Below are positions 6,197-14,664 of a stretch of DNA of 36,001 nucleotides, in pieces; position 1 is the first letter of the stretch, and the number at the start of each line of letters is the position of its first letter. Position numbers and translations under genes: made by a program. The notes under the pieces are model-generated. The model made no database searches. It worked only from the letters and a program-made list of their open reading frames with translations, and was not told the origin of the DNA. The stretch comes from Bacteroidia bacterium (lineage in GTDB: Bacteria > Bacteroidota > Bacteroidia > Bacteroidales > Dysgonomonadaceae), in the NCBI GenBank assembly GCA_030538215.1, contig JAUNUM010000022.1, positions 1 to 36,001 of the forward strand. Reading direction: 5' to 3'.

Positions 6197-9100
6197 ATGC
6201 AACCATTTGTACATTTACACGTCCACTCTCAATACTCCTTGTTAGACGGTCAAGCCAGCATCAACCGAATCGTAGATAAAGCCATGAGTGATGGTATGCC
6301 CGGCATTGCACTCACCGACCACGGAGCCATGTACGGGATTAAGGAATTTGTGAATTACATCGATAGTGTAAAATCGAAAATAAAGAACGAGATTAAGCTA
6401 TTGAGTAAAGAGTTGGAAAGTAATCCCGATAATCAGAAACTGAAGAACGAGATTGAAGCCAAAACCGCCAAGCTTAATTTTAAACCTATTATTGGATGTG
6501 AATGTTACTGCGCTCGCCGTGACCGATTTTCACAAACCGAAAAAATCGACGGCAGTGGATGGCATTTAGTTGTACTTGCCAAAAACCTGACCGGTTACAA
6601 AAATCTCATAAAAATGGTATCGAAAAGCTGGACGGAAGGTTTTTATTATCGTCCACGAATCGATAAAGAGCTACTGGAAAAGTATCGCGAAGGACTTATT
6701 ATTTCCACCGCCTGTTTAGGAGGTGAGATTCCCCGAAAAATTGACGATAACAACATTTCCGGAGCCGAAGAAGCCGTTCAATGGTTCAAAAATATTTTTG
6801 GCGATGATTTTTATCTCGAAATGCAACGCCACAAAACAACTCGCTCCGATGCCGATCAAACAACTTACCCGAAACAACAGCGAGTAAATGAAGAATTAAT
6901 CAAAATTGGAAAAAAATACGATGTAAAAGTCATTGCCACCAACGATGCGCACTTCGTGAACGAAGAAGATGCCGATGCTCACGACCGCCTCATTTGCCTG
7001 AGCATGGGAAAAGATTTTGACGATCCCGATCGCATGCGCTACACCAAGCAAGAATGGATAAAAACCACGGCGGAAATGAACCAAATTTTCGCAGATATTC
7101 CTGAGGCGCTCACCAACACGGTGGAGATTGCCAACAAAGTAGAAATTTACTCCATTGACAATCCGGCGCTAATGCCTTTCTATCCCATCGAAAACTCTTT
7201 TGGAACAGAAGAAGAATACAAAACCAAATTCTCCGAAGCAGATTTAATTGAGAAGTTTGGCGAGGCCAATTTCAACAGGCTGGGCGGATACAACAAAGTG
7301 ATACGTATCCAACTCGAATCGGATTATCTACGGCATTTAACCAAAATTGGAGCACACAAAAAATACGGTGAAGAACTTAGCGATGAAATCGTTTCGAGGT
7401 TAAAATTCGAAATCGACACTATCACTAATATGGGATATCCCGGATATTTTCTTATCGTGCAGGATTTTATCAACGCTGCACGACAAATGGGTGTAGCGGT
7501 TGGTCCCGGTCGTGGTTCTGCAGCAGGATCTGCGGTGGCATACTGCCTGGGGATTACGGATATTGATCCGCTCAAATATAATTTGCTATTCGAGCGTTTT
7601 CTTAATCCCGACCGAATTTCAATGCCCGATATCGATATCGATTTCGATGACGAAGGCCGCGACAAAGTGCTCCAATGGGTAACCGAAAAATACGGACACG
7701 AAAAAGTTGCTCGTATAATCACTTACGGAACTATGGCTACAAAATCGTCTATTCGCGATGTTGCCCGTGTACACAAACTGCCCCTGTCTGATGCGGACAG
7801 ATTGGCAAAATTGGTTCCCGACAGAATTCCCAATGTAAAGAGAATAAATATCCGCGAAGCCATAAACTACGTTCCCGAACTGAAAGAAGCCGCCAACAGT
7901 CCGGATCCGTTGCTAAGCGATACACTCAAGTATGCCGAAATGTTGGAAGGAAACGTGCGCAGCACCGGTGTGCACGCCTGCGGTGTTATTATCGGGCAAA
8001 CCGATATTTCGGATATCGTGCCCATTAGCACAGCCGACGATAAGGAGACGAAAGAAAAACTGCTCGTTACACAATTTGAAGGTTCCGTTATAGAAGAAAC
8101 CGGATTAATAAAAATGGATTTCTTGGGACTTAAAACCCTCACTATCATTAAAGATACTCTCACAAATATTGAAGCAACACACGGAATTAAAATAGACATC
8201 AATGCACTGCCGTTAGATGATCCAAAAACATACGAGCTATACAGCAACGGGCAAACTACCGGTACATTTCAATTTGAATCCACCGGAATGCAGAAATACC
8301 TAAAAGAACTTCATCCCAGCAAGTTTGAAGATCTTATCGCGATGAACGCTCTGTATCGTCCCGGGCCAATGGACTACATTCCATCTTTTATTGCCCGTAA
8401 ACACGGCAAGGAACAGATAGCGTATGATATTCCGGTGATGGAGCAGTTCTTAGCCGAAACATACGGAATCACGGTTTATCAGGAGCAGGTGATGCTTTTG
8501 TCGCGGTTATTGGCCAATTTCACGCGCGGACAGTCGGACGAGCTGCGCAAGGCAATGGGTAAAAAACTGGCCGATAAGATGGCTGCACTGAAAGAAAAAT
8601 TTATTTCAGGAGGAAAATCAAACGGCTATCCTGCGAAATCGCTTGAAAAAATTTGGGCAGACTGGGAAAAGTTTGCACAATATGCTTTTAACAAATCGCA
8701 CTCTACCTGTTACTCGTGGGTTGCCTATCAAACAGCCTGGTTAAAAGCAAATTATCCATCAGAATATATGGCATCGGTGTTGTCTAATAACTTAAACAAC
8801 ATCACGGAAATCACCAAGTTTATGGATGAGTGCAAAGCAATGGGAATTAACGTTCTTTCACCCGACATCAACGAATCGGTATTGAAGTTCTCCGTGAATA
8901 AATCGGGAGATATCCGTTTTGGTCTGGCTGCTATTAAAAGCGTAGGACAAGGAGCGGTGGAAAGCATTATTGAAGAACGCACTAACAATGGTGCGTTTAA
9001 AGATGTTTTCGATTTTGTGGAGCGGGTAAACTTGTCATCGTGCAACAAAAAAACCATAGAATCGCTAGCACTCGCAGGCGCTTTTGATTCACTCTCCGGT

Positions 9101-9922
9101 GTGAAGCGCGAACATTTTATGTCACTAAACAGCAAAGGCGAAGATTTCTTAGAAACATTTATCCGATATGGAAATAAATTTCAGCAGGACAAATATCAAT
9201 CCATGAATTCGCTTTTTGGCGATGATGCATCATTTATGATTTCCCGTCCGGAGTTGCCTAAAGTAGAAAAGTTTTCCGATTTGGTACGATTAAATAAAGA
9301 GCGCGAACTAATCGGGATTTATCTGTCGGCGCATCCACTGGATGATTACGAATTTATCTTAAATTATGTCTGCACAGCCGATTGTGCAAAGCTTCAAGAT
9401 TTAAAACCGTTGGATGGAAAAGATGTTAGTTTTGGCGGCTTGGTTACCAACGTGCGAGAAGGACAAACAAAGCGTGGAAGCCCCTATACCATTATTACTA
9501 TAGAAGATTATACGGGCAGCTGCGAACTGGCATTTTTTGGAGACGATAGCGTAAATTACGGAAGATTTGCACGTATTGGACTTTCTATTTACATAGCGGC
9601 TAAAATACAGCCCAAACGCTTCAGACCGGAAGAACTGGAGATAAAAGTGAACAATATCAATTTGCTTTCGGAAATGAAAGACAGATTAGTTTCCAAAATT
9701 ACACTTCAACTCCCGATAACTGAGTTGGACGACACAATGGTTTCTGAATTATCGGCTCTAATTAAAAACAATTCAGGCAATTCATTGTTATATTTTCACA
9801 TTATTGGCGAAGAAACGAATATGAATTTGCAGCTTTTTTCGCGACCGTCGAAAATTCAGGTAAATAGACACCTAATAGACAATTTGAAAAATAATTTGCA
9901 AATAGAATTTAAGATCAACTAA
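6197..9922 (+). CDS. dnaE: DNA polymerase III alpha subunit
   Basis: This 1241-residue replicative polymerase starts with a PHP domain (HLHVHSQYSLLDG at 6-18, then ALTDHGAMYG). The active-site region has GPGRGSAAGSAVAYCLG and MPDIDIDFDDEGRD, with catalytic Asp at about 478 and 480 and a third near 641 (KMDFLGLKTL). A helix-hairpin-helix/tau-binding region and an OB fold (VSFGGLVTNVREGQTKRG, about 1070-1160) follow. It is about 80 residues longer than E. coli DnaE. Part of the excess is a charged, probably coiled-coil insert at about residues 58-95 inside the PHP domain. A TATATTTG box at 6102-6109 is a likely promoter element. trxA follows after 38 bp. Confidence 0.97.
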   Translation: MQPFVHLHVHSQYSLLDGQASINRIVDKAMSDGMPGIALTDHGAMYGIKEFVNYIDSVKSKIKNEIKLLSKELESNPDNQKLKNEIEAKTAKLNFKPIIGCECYCARRDRFSQTEKIDGSGWHLVVLAKNLTGYKNLIKMVSKSWTEGFYYRPRIDKELLEKYREGLIISTACLGGEIPRKIDDNNISGAEEAVQWFKNIFGDDFYLEMQRHKTTRSDADQTTYPKQQRVNEELIKIGKKYDVKVIATNDAHFVNEEDADAHDRLICLSMGKDFDDPDRMRYTKQEWIKTTAEMNQIFADIPEALTNTVEIANKVEIYSIDNPALMPFYPIENSFGTEEEYKTKFSEADLIEKFGEANFNRLGGYNKVIRIQLESDYLRHLTKIGAHKKYGEELSDEIVSRLKFEIDTITNMGYPGYFLIVQDFINAARQMGVAVGPGRGSAAGSAVAYCLGITDIDPLKYNLLFERFLNPDRISMPDIDIDFDDEGRDKVLQWVTEKYGHEKVARIITYGTMATKSSIRDVARVHKLPLSDADRLAKLVPDRIPNVKRINIREAINYVPELKEAANSPDPLLSDTLKYAEMLEGNVRSTGVHACGVIIGQTDISDIVPISTADDKETKEKLLVTQFEGSVIEETGLIKMDFLGLKTLTIIKDTLTNIEATHGIKIDINALPLDDPKTYELYSNGQTTGTFQFESTGMQKYLKELHPSKFEDLIAMNALYRPGPMDYIPSFIARKHGKEQIAYDIPVMEQFLAETYGITVYQEQVMLLSRLLANFTRGQSDELRKAMGKKLADKMAALKEKFISGGKSNGYPAKSLEKIWADWEKFAQYAFNKSHSTCYSWVAYQTAWLKANYPSEYMASVLSNNLNNITEITKFMDECKAMGINVLSPDINESVLKFSVNKSGDIRFGLAAIKSVGQGAVESIIEERTNNGAFKDVFDFVERVNLSSCNKKTIESLALAGAFDSLSGVKREHFMSLNSKGEDFLETFIRYGNKFQQDKYQSMNSLFGDDASFMISRPELPKVEKFSDLVRLNKERELIGIYLSAHPLDDYEFILNYVCTADCAKLQDLKPLDGKDVSFGGLVTNVREGQTKRGSPYTIITIEDYTGSCELAFFGDDSVNYGRFARIGLSIYIAAKIQPKRFRPEELEIKVNNINLLSEMKDRLVSKITLQLPITELDDTMVSELSALIKNNSGNSLLYFHIIGEETNMNLQLFSRPSKIQVNRHLIDNLKNNLQIEFKIN

Positions 9923-9960
9923 GAGACATTAAACATCAAACAATTTAAAATAAAACTATT

Positions 9961-10275
9961 ATGGCATTACAAATTACCGATGCAACACTCAACGAAGTGT
10001 TGGCAACAGACAAGTTAGTGATTATCGATTTTTGGGCAGAATGGTGCGGACCATGCAAAATGATTGGGCCCATTATCGAAGAGTTGAGTGAAGAATATAA
10101 AGATCGCGTGGTAATTGGAAAAGTGGATGTGGATAACAACGACGAAGCCACTTCAAAATACGGTATCCGCAATATTCCAACTGTTCTTTTCATTAAAAAT
10201 GGAGAAGTTATAGACAAAGTAGTTGGCGCAGGTGCTAAAACGTTATTCACGGAAAAAATAGAGAAAAATATTTGA
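9961..10275 (+). CDS. trxA: Thioredoxin
   Basis: This is a full-length 104-residue thioredoxin with the redox centre WCGPC (C29, C32), the buried Asp in IIDFWAEW, and the cis-proline loop RNIPTVLF (P74). It reduces disulfides in cytoplasmic proteins such as ribonucleotide reductase. No signal peptide is present. It lies 38 bp after dnaE in the same direction and probably shares its transcript, a pairing common in Bacteroidota. A hairpin at 10335-10359 followed by a T-rich tract ends the unit. Confidence 0.96.
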   Translation: MALQITDATLNEVLATDKLVIIDFWAEWCGPCKMIGPIIEELSEEYKDRVVIGKVDVDNNDEATSKYGIRNIPTVLFIKNGEVIDKVVGAGAKTLFTEKIEKNI

Positions 10276-10334
10276 CCCTATTATACAATAATTTGCTAAT
10301 GAAGTGGTTTTAAGGACACTTCGTTATGAATATG

Positions 10335-10366
10335 AACAGTTAAGCTTTACTTAACTGTTTATTTTA
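10335..10366 (+). terminator. Terminator after trxA
   Basis: AACAGTTAAG at 10335-10344 is a perfect 10-bp inverted match to CTTAACTGTT at 10350-10359 across a five-base loop, followed by TATTTTATT. Confidence 0.65.
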
Positions 10367-10369
10367 TTG

Positions 10370-10377
10370 TATCTTTG
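10370..10377 (+). promoter_or_regulatory. Possible -7 box (TATCTTTG) before a short transcript
   Basis: TATCTTTG matches the Bacteroidota -7 consensus, but no gene follows on the plus strand. A strong hairpin at 10402-10433 lies about 20 bp past the expected start. It may be chance, because no clear TTG lies 19-21 bp upstream. Confidence 0.25.
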
Positions 10378-10401
10378 TAGCACATCAAACAGGTTATAAC
10401 A

Positions 10402-10433
10402 AAACAGCCGTCCGAAATTTCGGGCGGCTGTTT
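10402..10433. terminator. Bidirectional hairpin terminator
   Basis: AAACAGCCG and CGGCTGTTT (10402-10410 and 10425-10433) form a stem continued by CCG/CGG around AAATTT, with one unpaired position on each side. T-rich flanks lie on both strands. It is best placed to end the minus-strand DUF2795 gene, whose stop is at 10454. Confidence 0.75.
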
Positions 10434-10453
10434 ATTTTCACATTGGAAAAACG

Positions 10454-10675
10454 CTAATACTCGTCTTCATTAAAAAAGAAGTCTTCTTTGCTAGGATAAT
10501 CGGGCCAGATATCTTCTATGGTTTCGAAAACTTCGCTATCGTCCTCGATTTCCTGCAGATTTTCTATCACTTCGAGTGGGGCACCAGATCGTTGAGCAAA
10601 ATCAATCAGCTCATCTTTTGTTGCCGGCCAGGGAGCGTCTTCCAATTTAGATGCTAATTCAAGTGTCCAATACAT
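10454..10675 (-). CDS. DUF2795 domain protein
   Basis: This small acidic protein of 73 residues begins MYWTLELASKLEDAPWPATKDELIDFAQRSG. The pattern (LEDAPWPATKDELIDFA, then a V-I-E-N-L helix) fits DUF2795, a small helical domain of unknown function. The C-terminus is strongly acidic and aromatic (EDIWPDYPSKEDFFFNEDEY). No membrane segment or catalytic motif is visible. A minus-strand TATTTTTG box at 10721-10714 is the likely promoter -7 element, so the gene seems to be transcribed alone and ended by the hairpin at 10402-10433. Short conserved genes of this type are common in Bacteroidales. Confidence 0.75.
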   Translation of the reverse strand: MYWTLELASKLEDAPWPATKDELIDFAQRSGAPLEVIENLQEIEDDSEVFETIEDIWPDYPSKEDFFFNEDEY

Positions 10676-10832
10676 ATTATTAATTATAGTTTTTGTTGTT
10701 TCTGAAATTTAGCGCAAAAATATACAAAAAAATTAGATATTGACTGATAGATGAGAATTATTATAGCGTTAAAAAGTTATTCGGTTGTAATTCTATTGAA
10801 TAAACACGAAGTGAATTACGCGAAGCAAATTA

Positions 10833-11393
10833 CTATAAATTATCTTGTTCCCAGTATATTTCTTTTCCAGTCTTGTGACTTTCGTATCGAGCCAGCACGA
10901 AAAAGTAGTCTGATAAACGATTTAAGAATTTCAAGATAGAATCCATCACCGGAAATTCGTTCGCTACATGATATACATTTCGTTCTGCTCTTCGAGAAAC
11001 TGTACGGCAAATATGAGCACGCGAAGCAGTTTCATTGCCTCCGGGAAGAATAAAACGATTTAGTTTGGGCAAACTATTGTCTATTTTATCAATTTCTTTT
11101 TCAATTCTATCAATATCCTCATCGGTAATGATGCTGGCCGCTTTAGGCGATATTTGCTCTGTTTCAGTTGCCAAATACGAACCTACAGTAAACAGTTTGT
11201 GTTGCAAAAAAGACAAAAAATTATTTGTTTCTTCACCTTTTACTTCGCAATTCAACCAACCGATAAAGCTGTTCAATTCATCAATTGTGCCGTAAGCCTC
11301 TAAGCGAATATGCGTTTTCTTTACACGGGTTCCGCCCACCAACGATGTTTTACCTTTATCGCCGGATTTTGTATATATTAAGCTTTTTGTCAT
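10833..11393 (-). CDS. Cob(I)alamin adenosyltransferase, PduO type
   Basis: This 186-residue protein has the PduO-type ATP-binding N-terminus (TKSGDKGKTSLVGG) and the helical core motifs RAHICRTVSRRAERNV and LNRLSDYFFVLAR that bind ATP and cobalamin. It transfers the 5'-deoxyadenosyl group of ATP to reduced cob(I)alamin, giving coenzyme B12 for enzymes such as methylmalonyl-CoA mutase. No B12 synthesis genes are adjacent, so it may serve salvaged corrinoids. It is last in a minus-strand unit behind ispF and a methyltransferase-like gene, with a 23-bp gap to the latter. Confidence 0.93.
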   Translation of the reverse strand: MTKSLIYTKSGDKGKTSLVGGTRVKKTHIRLEAYGTIDELNSFIGWLNCEVKGEETNNFLSFLQHKLFTVGSYLATETEQISPKAASIITDEDIDRIEKEIDKIDNSLPKLNRFILPGGNETASRAHICRTVSRRAERNVYHVANEFPVMDSILKFLNRLSDYFFVLARYESHKTGKEIYWEQDNL

Positions 11394-11416
11394 TTCAAAT
11401 TTATTGATTCTTCGTC

Positions 11417-12043
11417 TTAAATCAGATAGTTTTTTTTGTGATATGATTTTTTCAAAATTACAATACCGATATCTTTCATATCGAAAGTAAGTCGTGCTCT
11501 TTTATCTTTAACAATGTTTTTCCAAAATCGTTTTCCATTACCGAATTTTATTCCCGTGATAACCCAAAAAGTGTCGTCAACACTCATCGATAACAGACTT
11601 TCTATATCAATGGAAAAAGTGTTCGGATACACAAAAATTCCATCATACGATTCAGAAATATCTACTTTGTCTATAAACTCAACATCTTTATTGAATACTG
11701 TATGCAAATTCCTTGCCATTAAAGTGTTCCCTTCGGCCGGATCGAAACATTTGAGAGTTGCATTTTTGAAGGCTGCACTTATATAGAGTGTATTAACTCC
11801 TTTTTCGGCTCCAAATTCGAATATTTTTTTCGGCTGAAAATACCTGACAAGTCTATATGACAAATGATGTAGTTTTTTCTCGGTTGTTTCGATATCGTTA
11901 TTCAACAAAATCTGTTCAATATCCTCAAAAGCCGTGTATCCATGTTTCTCGTAAATTACATTGGTGATAAAATTAAAAGCGAAAGGAGAGTGAATACCAA
12001 ATCCTTTCGCATGTTTTTTACGTATCAGCCAAGTGAGAAGCAA
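11417..12043 (-). CDS. Methyltransferase-like protein (Bacteroidales conserved)
   Basis: The 208-residue product starts MLLTWLIRKKHAKGFGIHSP, an N-terminal block that recurs in Bacteroidales proteins annotated as class I SAM-dependent methyltransferases. KKIFEFGAEKGVNTLYISAAF resembles SAM-binding motif I (E-F/L-G-x-x-x-G), and LKCFDPAEGN would be motif II, with the acidic residue at the end of strand 2 appearing as Asp. The remaining catalytic region is poorly conserved and no substrate can be proposed. It may have lost methyltransferase activity. It lies between ispF (15-bp gap) and the corrinoid adenosyltransferase, probably on one transcript. Confidence 0.6.
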   Translation of the reverse strand: MLLTWLIRKKHAKGFGIHSPFAFNFITNVIYEKHGYTAFEDIEQILLNNDIETTEKKLHHLSYRLVRYFQPKKIFEFGAEKGVNTLYISAAFKNATLKCFDPAEGNTLMARNLHTVFNKDVEFIDKVDISESYDGIFVYPNTFSIDIESLLSMSVDDTFWVITGIKFGNGKRFWKNIVKDKRARLTFDMKDIGIVILKKSYHKKNYLI

Positions 12044-12058
12044 AATCGAATAATAATT

Positions 12059-12601
12059 TTACAGTTTATAAATTAGCGCTACGGCATAAGCCGTTATTCC
12101 TTCCTGACGACCCACAAATCCCATTTTTTCGGATGTGGTAGCTTTGATGGAAATATTGTCGATATCTGTTTCCATTATTTCACTCAACACCTTTTGCATC
12201 GCCGGAATATGTGGATTCATTTTTGGATATTCGGCACAAATAGTGGTATCAATATTACCTACTTCAAACCCTTTTTCGCGAAGTAAAACAATGCTTTTTT
12301 TTAATAAAACTTTACTGTCGATATTGTGAAACTCACCGGCAGTATCCGGAAAATGGAAACCAATATCGCGTAAATTGGCCGCACCCAGCAGCGCATCGCA
12401 AATGGCATGAATAAGCACATCGGCATCGGAATGACCTTGTAAACCCTTTTCAAAATCTATTTTTATACCGCCCATCCAAAAGTCTCTGCCTTTTACAAGA
12501 CGATGCATATCGTACCCGAAACCAACGCGAAATACACCTAAATCCTCTGGAGGGGATTTGGTGTACCGTGTATTATCTGTCGGTTGCATGTTATTCTTCA
12601 T
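12059..12601 (-). CDS. ispF: 2-C-methyl-D-erythritol 2,4-cyclodiphosphate synthase
   Basis: IspF makes the cyclic diphosphate intermediate of the MEP isoprenoid pathway. Metal ligands are D31 and H33 (GYDMHRL) and H65 (HSDADVLIHAICDALLGA); TTSEKMGF is the conserved late loop. The usual protein begins close before RVGFGYDMH. Here about 23 extra residues precede it (MKNNMQPTDN and so on), and residues 15-21 (KSPPEDL) are translated from a palindromic repeat. No start codon lies between M5 and the core, so translation must use M1 (12601) or M5 (12589). It is the first gene of the unit with the methyltransferase-like and adenosyltransferase genes. Confidence 0.95.
   Translation of the reverse strand: MKNNMQPTDNTRYTKSPPEDLGVFRVGFGYDMHRLVKGRDFWMGGIKIDFEKGLQGHSDADVLIHAICDALLGAANLRDIGFHFPDTAGEFHNIDSKVLLKKSIVLLREKGFEVGNIDTTICAEYPKMNPHIPAMQKVLSEIMETDIDNISIKATTSEKMGFVGRQEGITAYAVALIYKL
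12540..12559. repeat. Palindromic repeat inside the 5' end of ispF
   Basis: AAATCC and GGATTT arms flank a C/T-rich centre; on the minus strand it reads AAATCCCCTCCAGAGGATTT. It supplies in-frame codons for the N-terminal extension of IspF. A related palindrome sits at 12689-12716. Confidence 0.5.
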
Positions 12602-12611
12602 TTCCTTTTTT

Positions 12612-12716
12612 CATTAAGACGCGAAGCATCGTGTCTCTACATCGGATTGTGAATTATTTATGCCTGTTTTTTTAATCAGTTTCCGTTCCTAAAAGTCCCC
12701 TTAGGGGATTGGGAGT
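12612..12716. repeat. Spacer repeats between porV and ispF
   Basis: The ispF-porV spacer holds a GTAGAGAC-family unit (near 12617-12640: GACGCGAAGCATCGTGTCTC) and a TCCCCTTAGGGGA palindrome (near 12696-12709) just after the porV stop. Neither looks like a conventional terminator, because no T run follows. Confidence 0.45.
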
Positions 12717-13886
12717 TTATCGCATCAATTGTTTTATTCCATCAATGTCAAATCCAAGCGATAAACGCAATGTTTGGTCTAATGGATTAGATTGTGCTGT
12801 TGAAATCAAGTAAGCGGCATCAATTTGAAATGCATTCATTTTAAAACCTGCTCCAAAAGAGAAATAGCGACGATTGCCTTTATATTCGTTCTCATGAAAA
12901 TAACCGGTTCGAAGCGCAAACTGATTGTTGTAAAGATATTCTACACCAAACGACCACATTACTTCCTGCATTTCTTCTTTAAATCCGCCGGGAGCATCGC
13001 CAAACGATTTAAAAATACCGGCAATGGAAGAAGTGTCCGTATATTTCTTAATTCTATTTGTCTTGTCTTCCTCACTTTCTCCCTCAACTGCCAATTGTGG
13101 TGTAGGAACAAGCAATTTATTGGCATCGAAACTGAACGAGAAAGTATTTTTATTATCAATTGGTATGCCTAACGATGCGCCTAATCGTAAGTTGGCAGGC
13201 AAGAACATGGAGGTGTTGCCACCATCGTAAGATATTTTTGTACCTATATTAGAAATATTGAATCCCAAACCCAATAAACTTTCTGTTCTTCCTAAATTCA
13301 GATACATTTCGTTGTAACCGGAGATATCAGCGGCAAATGCGTTACCGGCCGTAGTTTCATCACTTCCTGTTGAATAATCGGCACGGATATAACGCAGCGT
13401 AACTGCTCCCGAAAAAGTTTCGGAAAGTTTTCTTGAATAAGCCACGTCAAAAGCAAGTTCGTTGGGAGAAACTGCCATAACATAGTCAGTATTCTGGTCA
13501 AATATGTCAACTTTCCCAAGAGAAAAATATCGAAGCGAAGCACTAACGGCATTTAAGTTTTCGCGACCAAACTTCCAAAAACCGGTTACATTGACTAAGT
13601 TAATATCACTCACCAACTTACTCAACCAAGGAGTATAGGAAATTGCAAAACCACCATTGCTTGTAATAAACGGATATTTAGCCGCATTCCAGTACTGAGA
13701 ATACACGTCGGGCATTGTAGCAACGCCAATATCGCCCATACCGCCACCTCTTGCATCGGGTGCAATTTGAATTGAAGGCACTGCCACTGGAATTGAGTTG
13801 TATTGCTGCGCCAGAACTTTACCGGAAAGAAGTGTAAAAACACTTAAGAGAAAAACTGTAACGAAAAAATTTGATTTTGATTGCAT
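12717..13886 (-). CDS. porV: Type IX secretion system outer membrane protein PorV
   Basis: This 389-residue protein has a signal peptide (hydrophobic residues about 8-24, cut near VLAQQ). It is followed by alternating amphipathic beta strands typical of a FadL-like outer-membrane barrel. The N-terminal mature sequence, PSIQIAPDARGGGMGDIGVAT, with the later YWNAAKYPF and SLGFDIDG ending, fits PorV (LptO/PG27). PorV shuttles T9SS cargo with its sorting domain to the PorU attachment complex at the cell surface. Its length is close to the family norm. A minus-strand TATATTTG box at 13927-13920 is the probable promoter -7 element. A protein with a T9SS sorting domain is encoded at 29972-30292. Confidence 0.85.
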   Translation of the reverse strand: MQSKSNFFVTVFLLSVFTLLSGKVLAQQYNSIPVAVPSIQIAPDARGGGMGDIGVATMPDVYSQYWNAAKYPFITSNGGFAISYTPWLSKLVSDINLVNVTGFWKFGRENLNAVSASLRYFSLGKVDIFDQNTDYVMAVSPNELAFDVAYSRKLSETFSGAVTLRYIRADYSTGSDETTAGNAFAADISGYNEMYLNLGRTESLLGLGFNISNIGTKISYDGGNTSMFLPANLRLGASLGIPIDNKNTFSFSFDANKLLVPTPQLAVEGESEEDKTNRIKKYTDTSSIAGIFKSFGDAPGGFKEEMQEVMWSFGVEYLYNNQFALRTGYFHENEYKGNRRYFSFGAGFKMNAFQIDAAYLISTAQSNPLDQTLRLSLGFDIDGIKQLMR

Positions 13887-13951
13887 AGATATTATGTATG
13901 TTATTGTTTAGAGATTAAACAAATATAATGCATTTTTATTGTATTGTAAGA

Positions 13952-14566
13952 CTATTTAATTTTAAAATCGAGTAACTTCCTATCTTCAATATATCCTTCT
14001 AAGTGGTCATTAATGGAAACTGAGCCAATTCCGGCGGGAGTTCCGGTAAAAATAAGATCACCGATTTTTAGCGTAAAAAAACGGCTGATATAGGCAATTA
14101 TTTTATCGAACGAAAAAATCAAATCGCCGTTGTTCCCTTGTTGTACGGTGGTTCCGTTTATGTCGAGATGAAAGTTTATATTATTTACATCCGGCAATTC
14201 TTTTTTCGAAATAAACTCACCTATTGGCGCAGAACTATCAAAGCTTTTAGCTATTTCCCAAGGCAAACCCAGCTCTTTTTGTTTTCGTTGCAAATCGCGA
14301 GCTGTAAAATCAATGCCAACGGTAATTTCATCGTAATACCGATGTGCAAACTTCTCGGCTATATTTTTACCCAGCCTATTTATTTTTATCACCAGTTCCG
14401 TTTCGTAATGAATTTCGTTGGAAAAATCGGGTAAAAAAAACGGAGTTCCATTGCGAAGCAAAGCTGTATCGGGTTTCATAAAAATAACCGGTTCACTGGC
14501 TTCAAAAGTTCGCTTCATTTCTTTGTTGTGCGAATCATAATTCAACCCGATAGCAAAAATTTTCAT
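13952..14566 (-). CDS. Fumarylacetoacetate hydrolase family protein
   Basis: This 204-residue FAH-fold enzyme has metal ligands E55 and E57 (HYETELVI) and D86 (VGIDFTARDLQ). The LPWEIAKSFD loop holds the conserved lysine, and GDLIFTGTPAGIG is the C-terminal signature. Members hydrolyse acylpyruvates or decarboxylate oxaloacetate (FAHD1-like). The short length matches that subgroup, but the substrate is not decided by sequence. It lies downstream of rex on the same strand, separated by about 98 bp containing two hairpins, so co-transcription is uncertain. Confidence 0.85.
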   Translation of the reverse strand: MKIFAIGLNYDSHNKEMKRTFEASEPVIFMKPDTALLRNGTPFFLPDFSNEIHYETELVIKINRLGKNIAEKFAHRYYDEITVGIDFTARDLQRKQKELGLPWEIAKSFDSSAPIGEFISKKELPDVNNINFHLDINGTTVQQGNNGDLIFSFDKIIAYISRFFTLKIGDLIFTGTPAGIGSVSINDHLEGYIEDRKLLDFKIK

Positions 14567-14585
14567 ATCCTATTTTGGTGATTTT

Positions 14586-14658
14586 GCGCTTTGCGGTTTC
14601 AATCCGCATAGCGCGTTATTGATTCTTATCCGCAAGGTCGTTTGGAACGGCCGTGCGG
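14586..14658. repeat. Two hairpins between rex and the FAH gene
   Basis: GCGCTTTGCGG and CCGCATAGCGC (14586-14596, 14604-14614) form one stem. CCGCAAGGTCGTT and AACGGCCGTGCGG (14630-14658) form a second. Neither is followed by a long T run, so they may be repeat palindromes or RNA processing sites instead of terminators. Confidence 0.55.
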
Positions 14659-14664
14659 TCTGTG

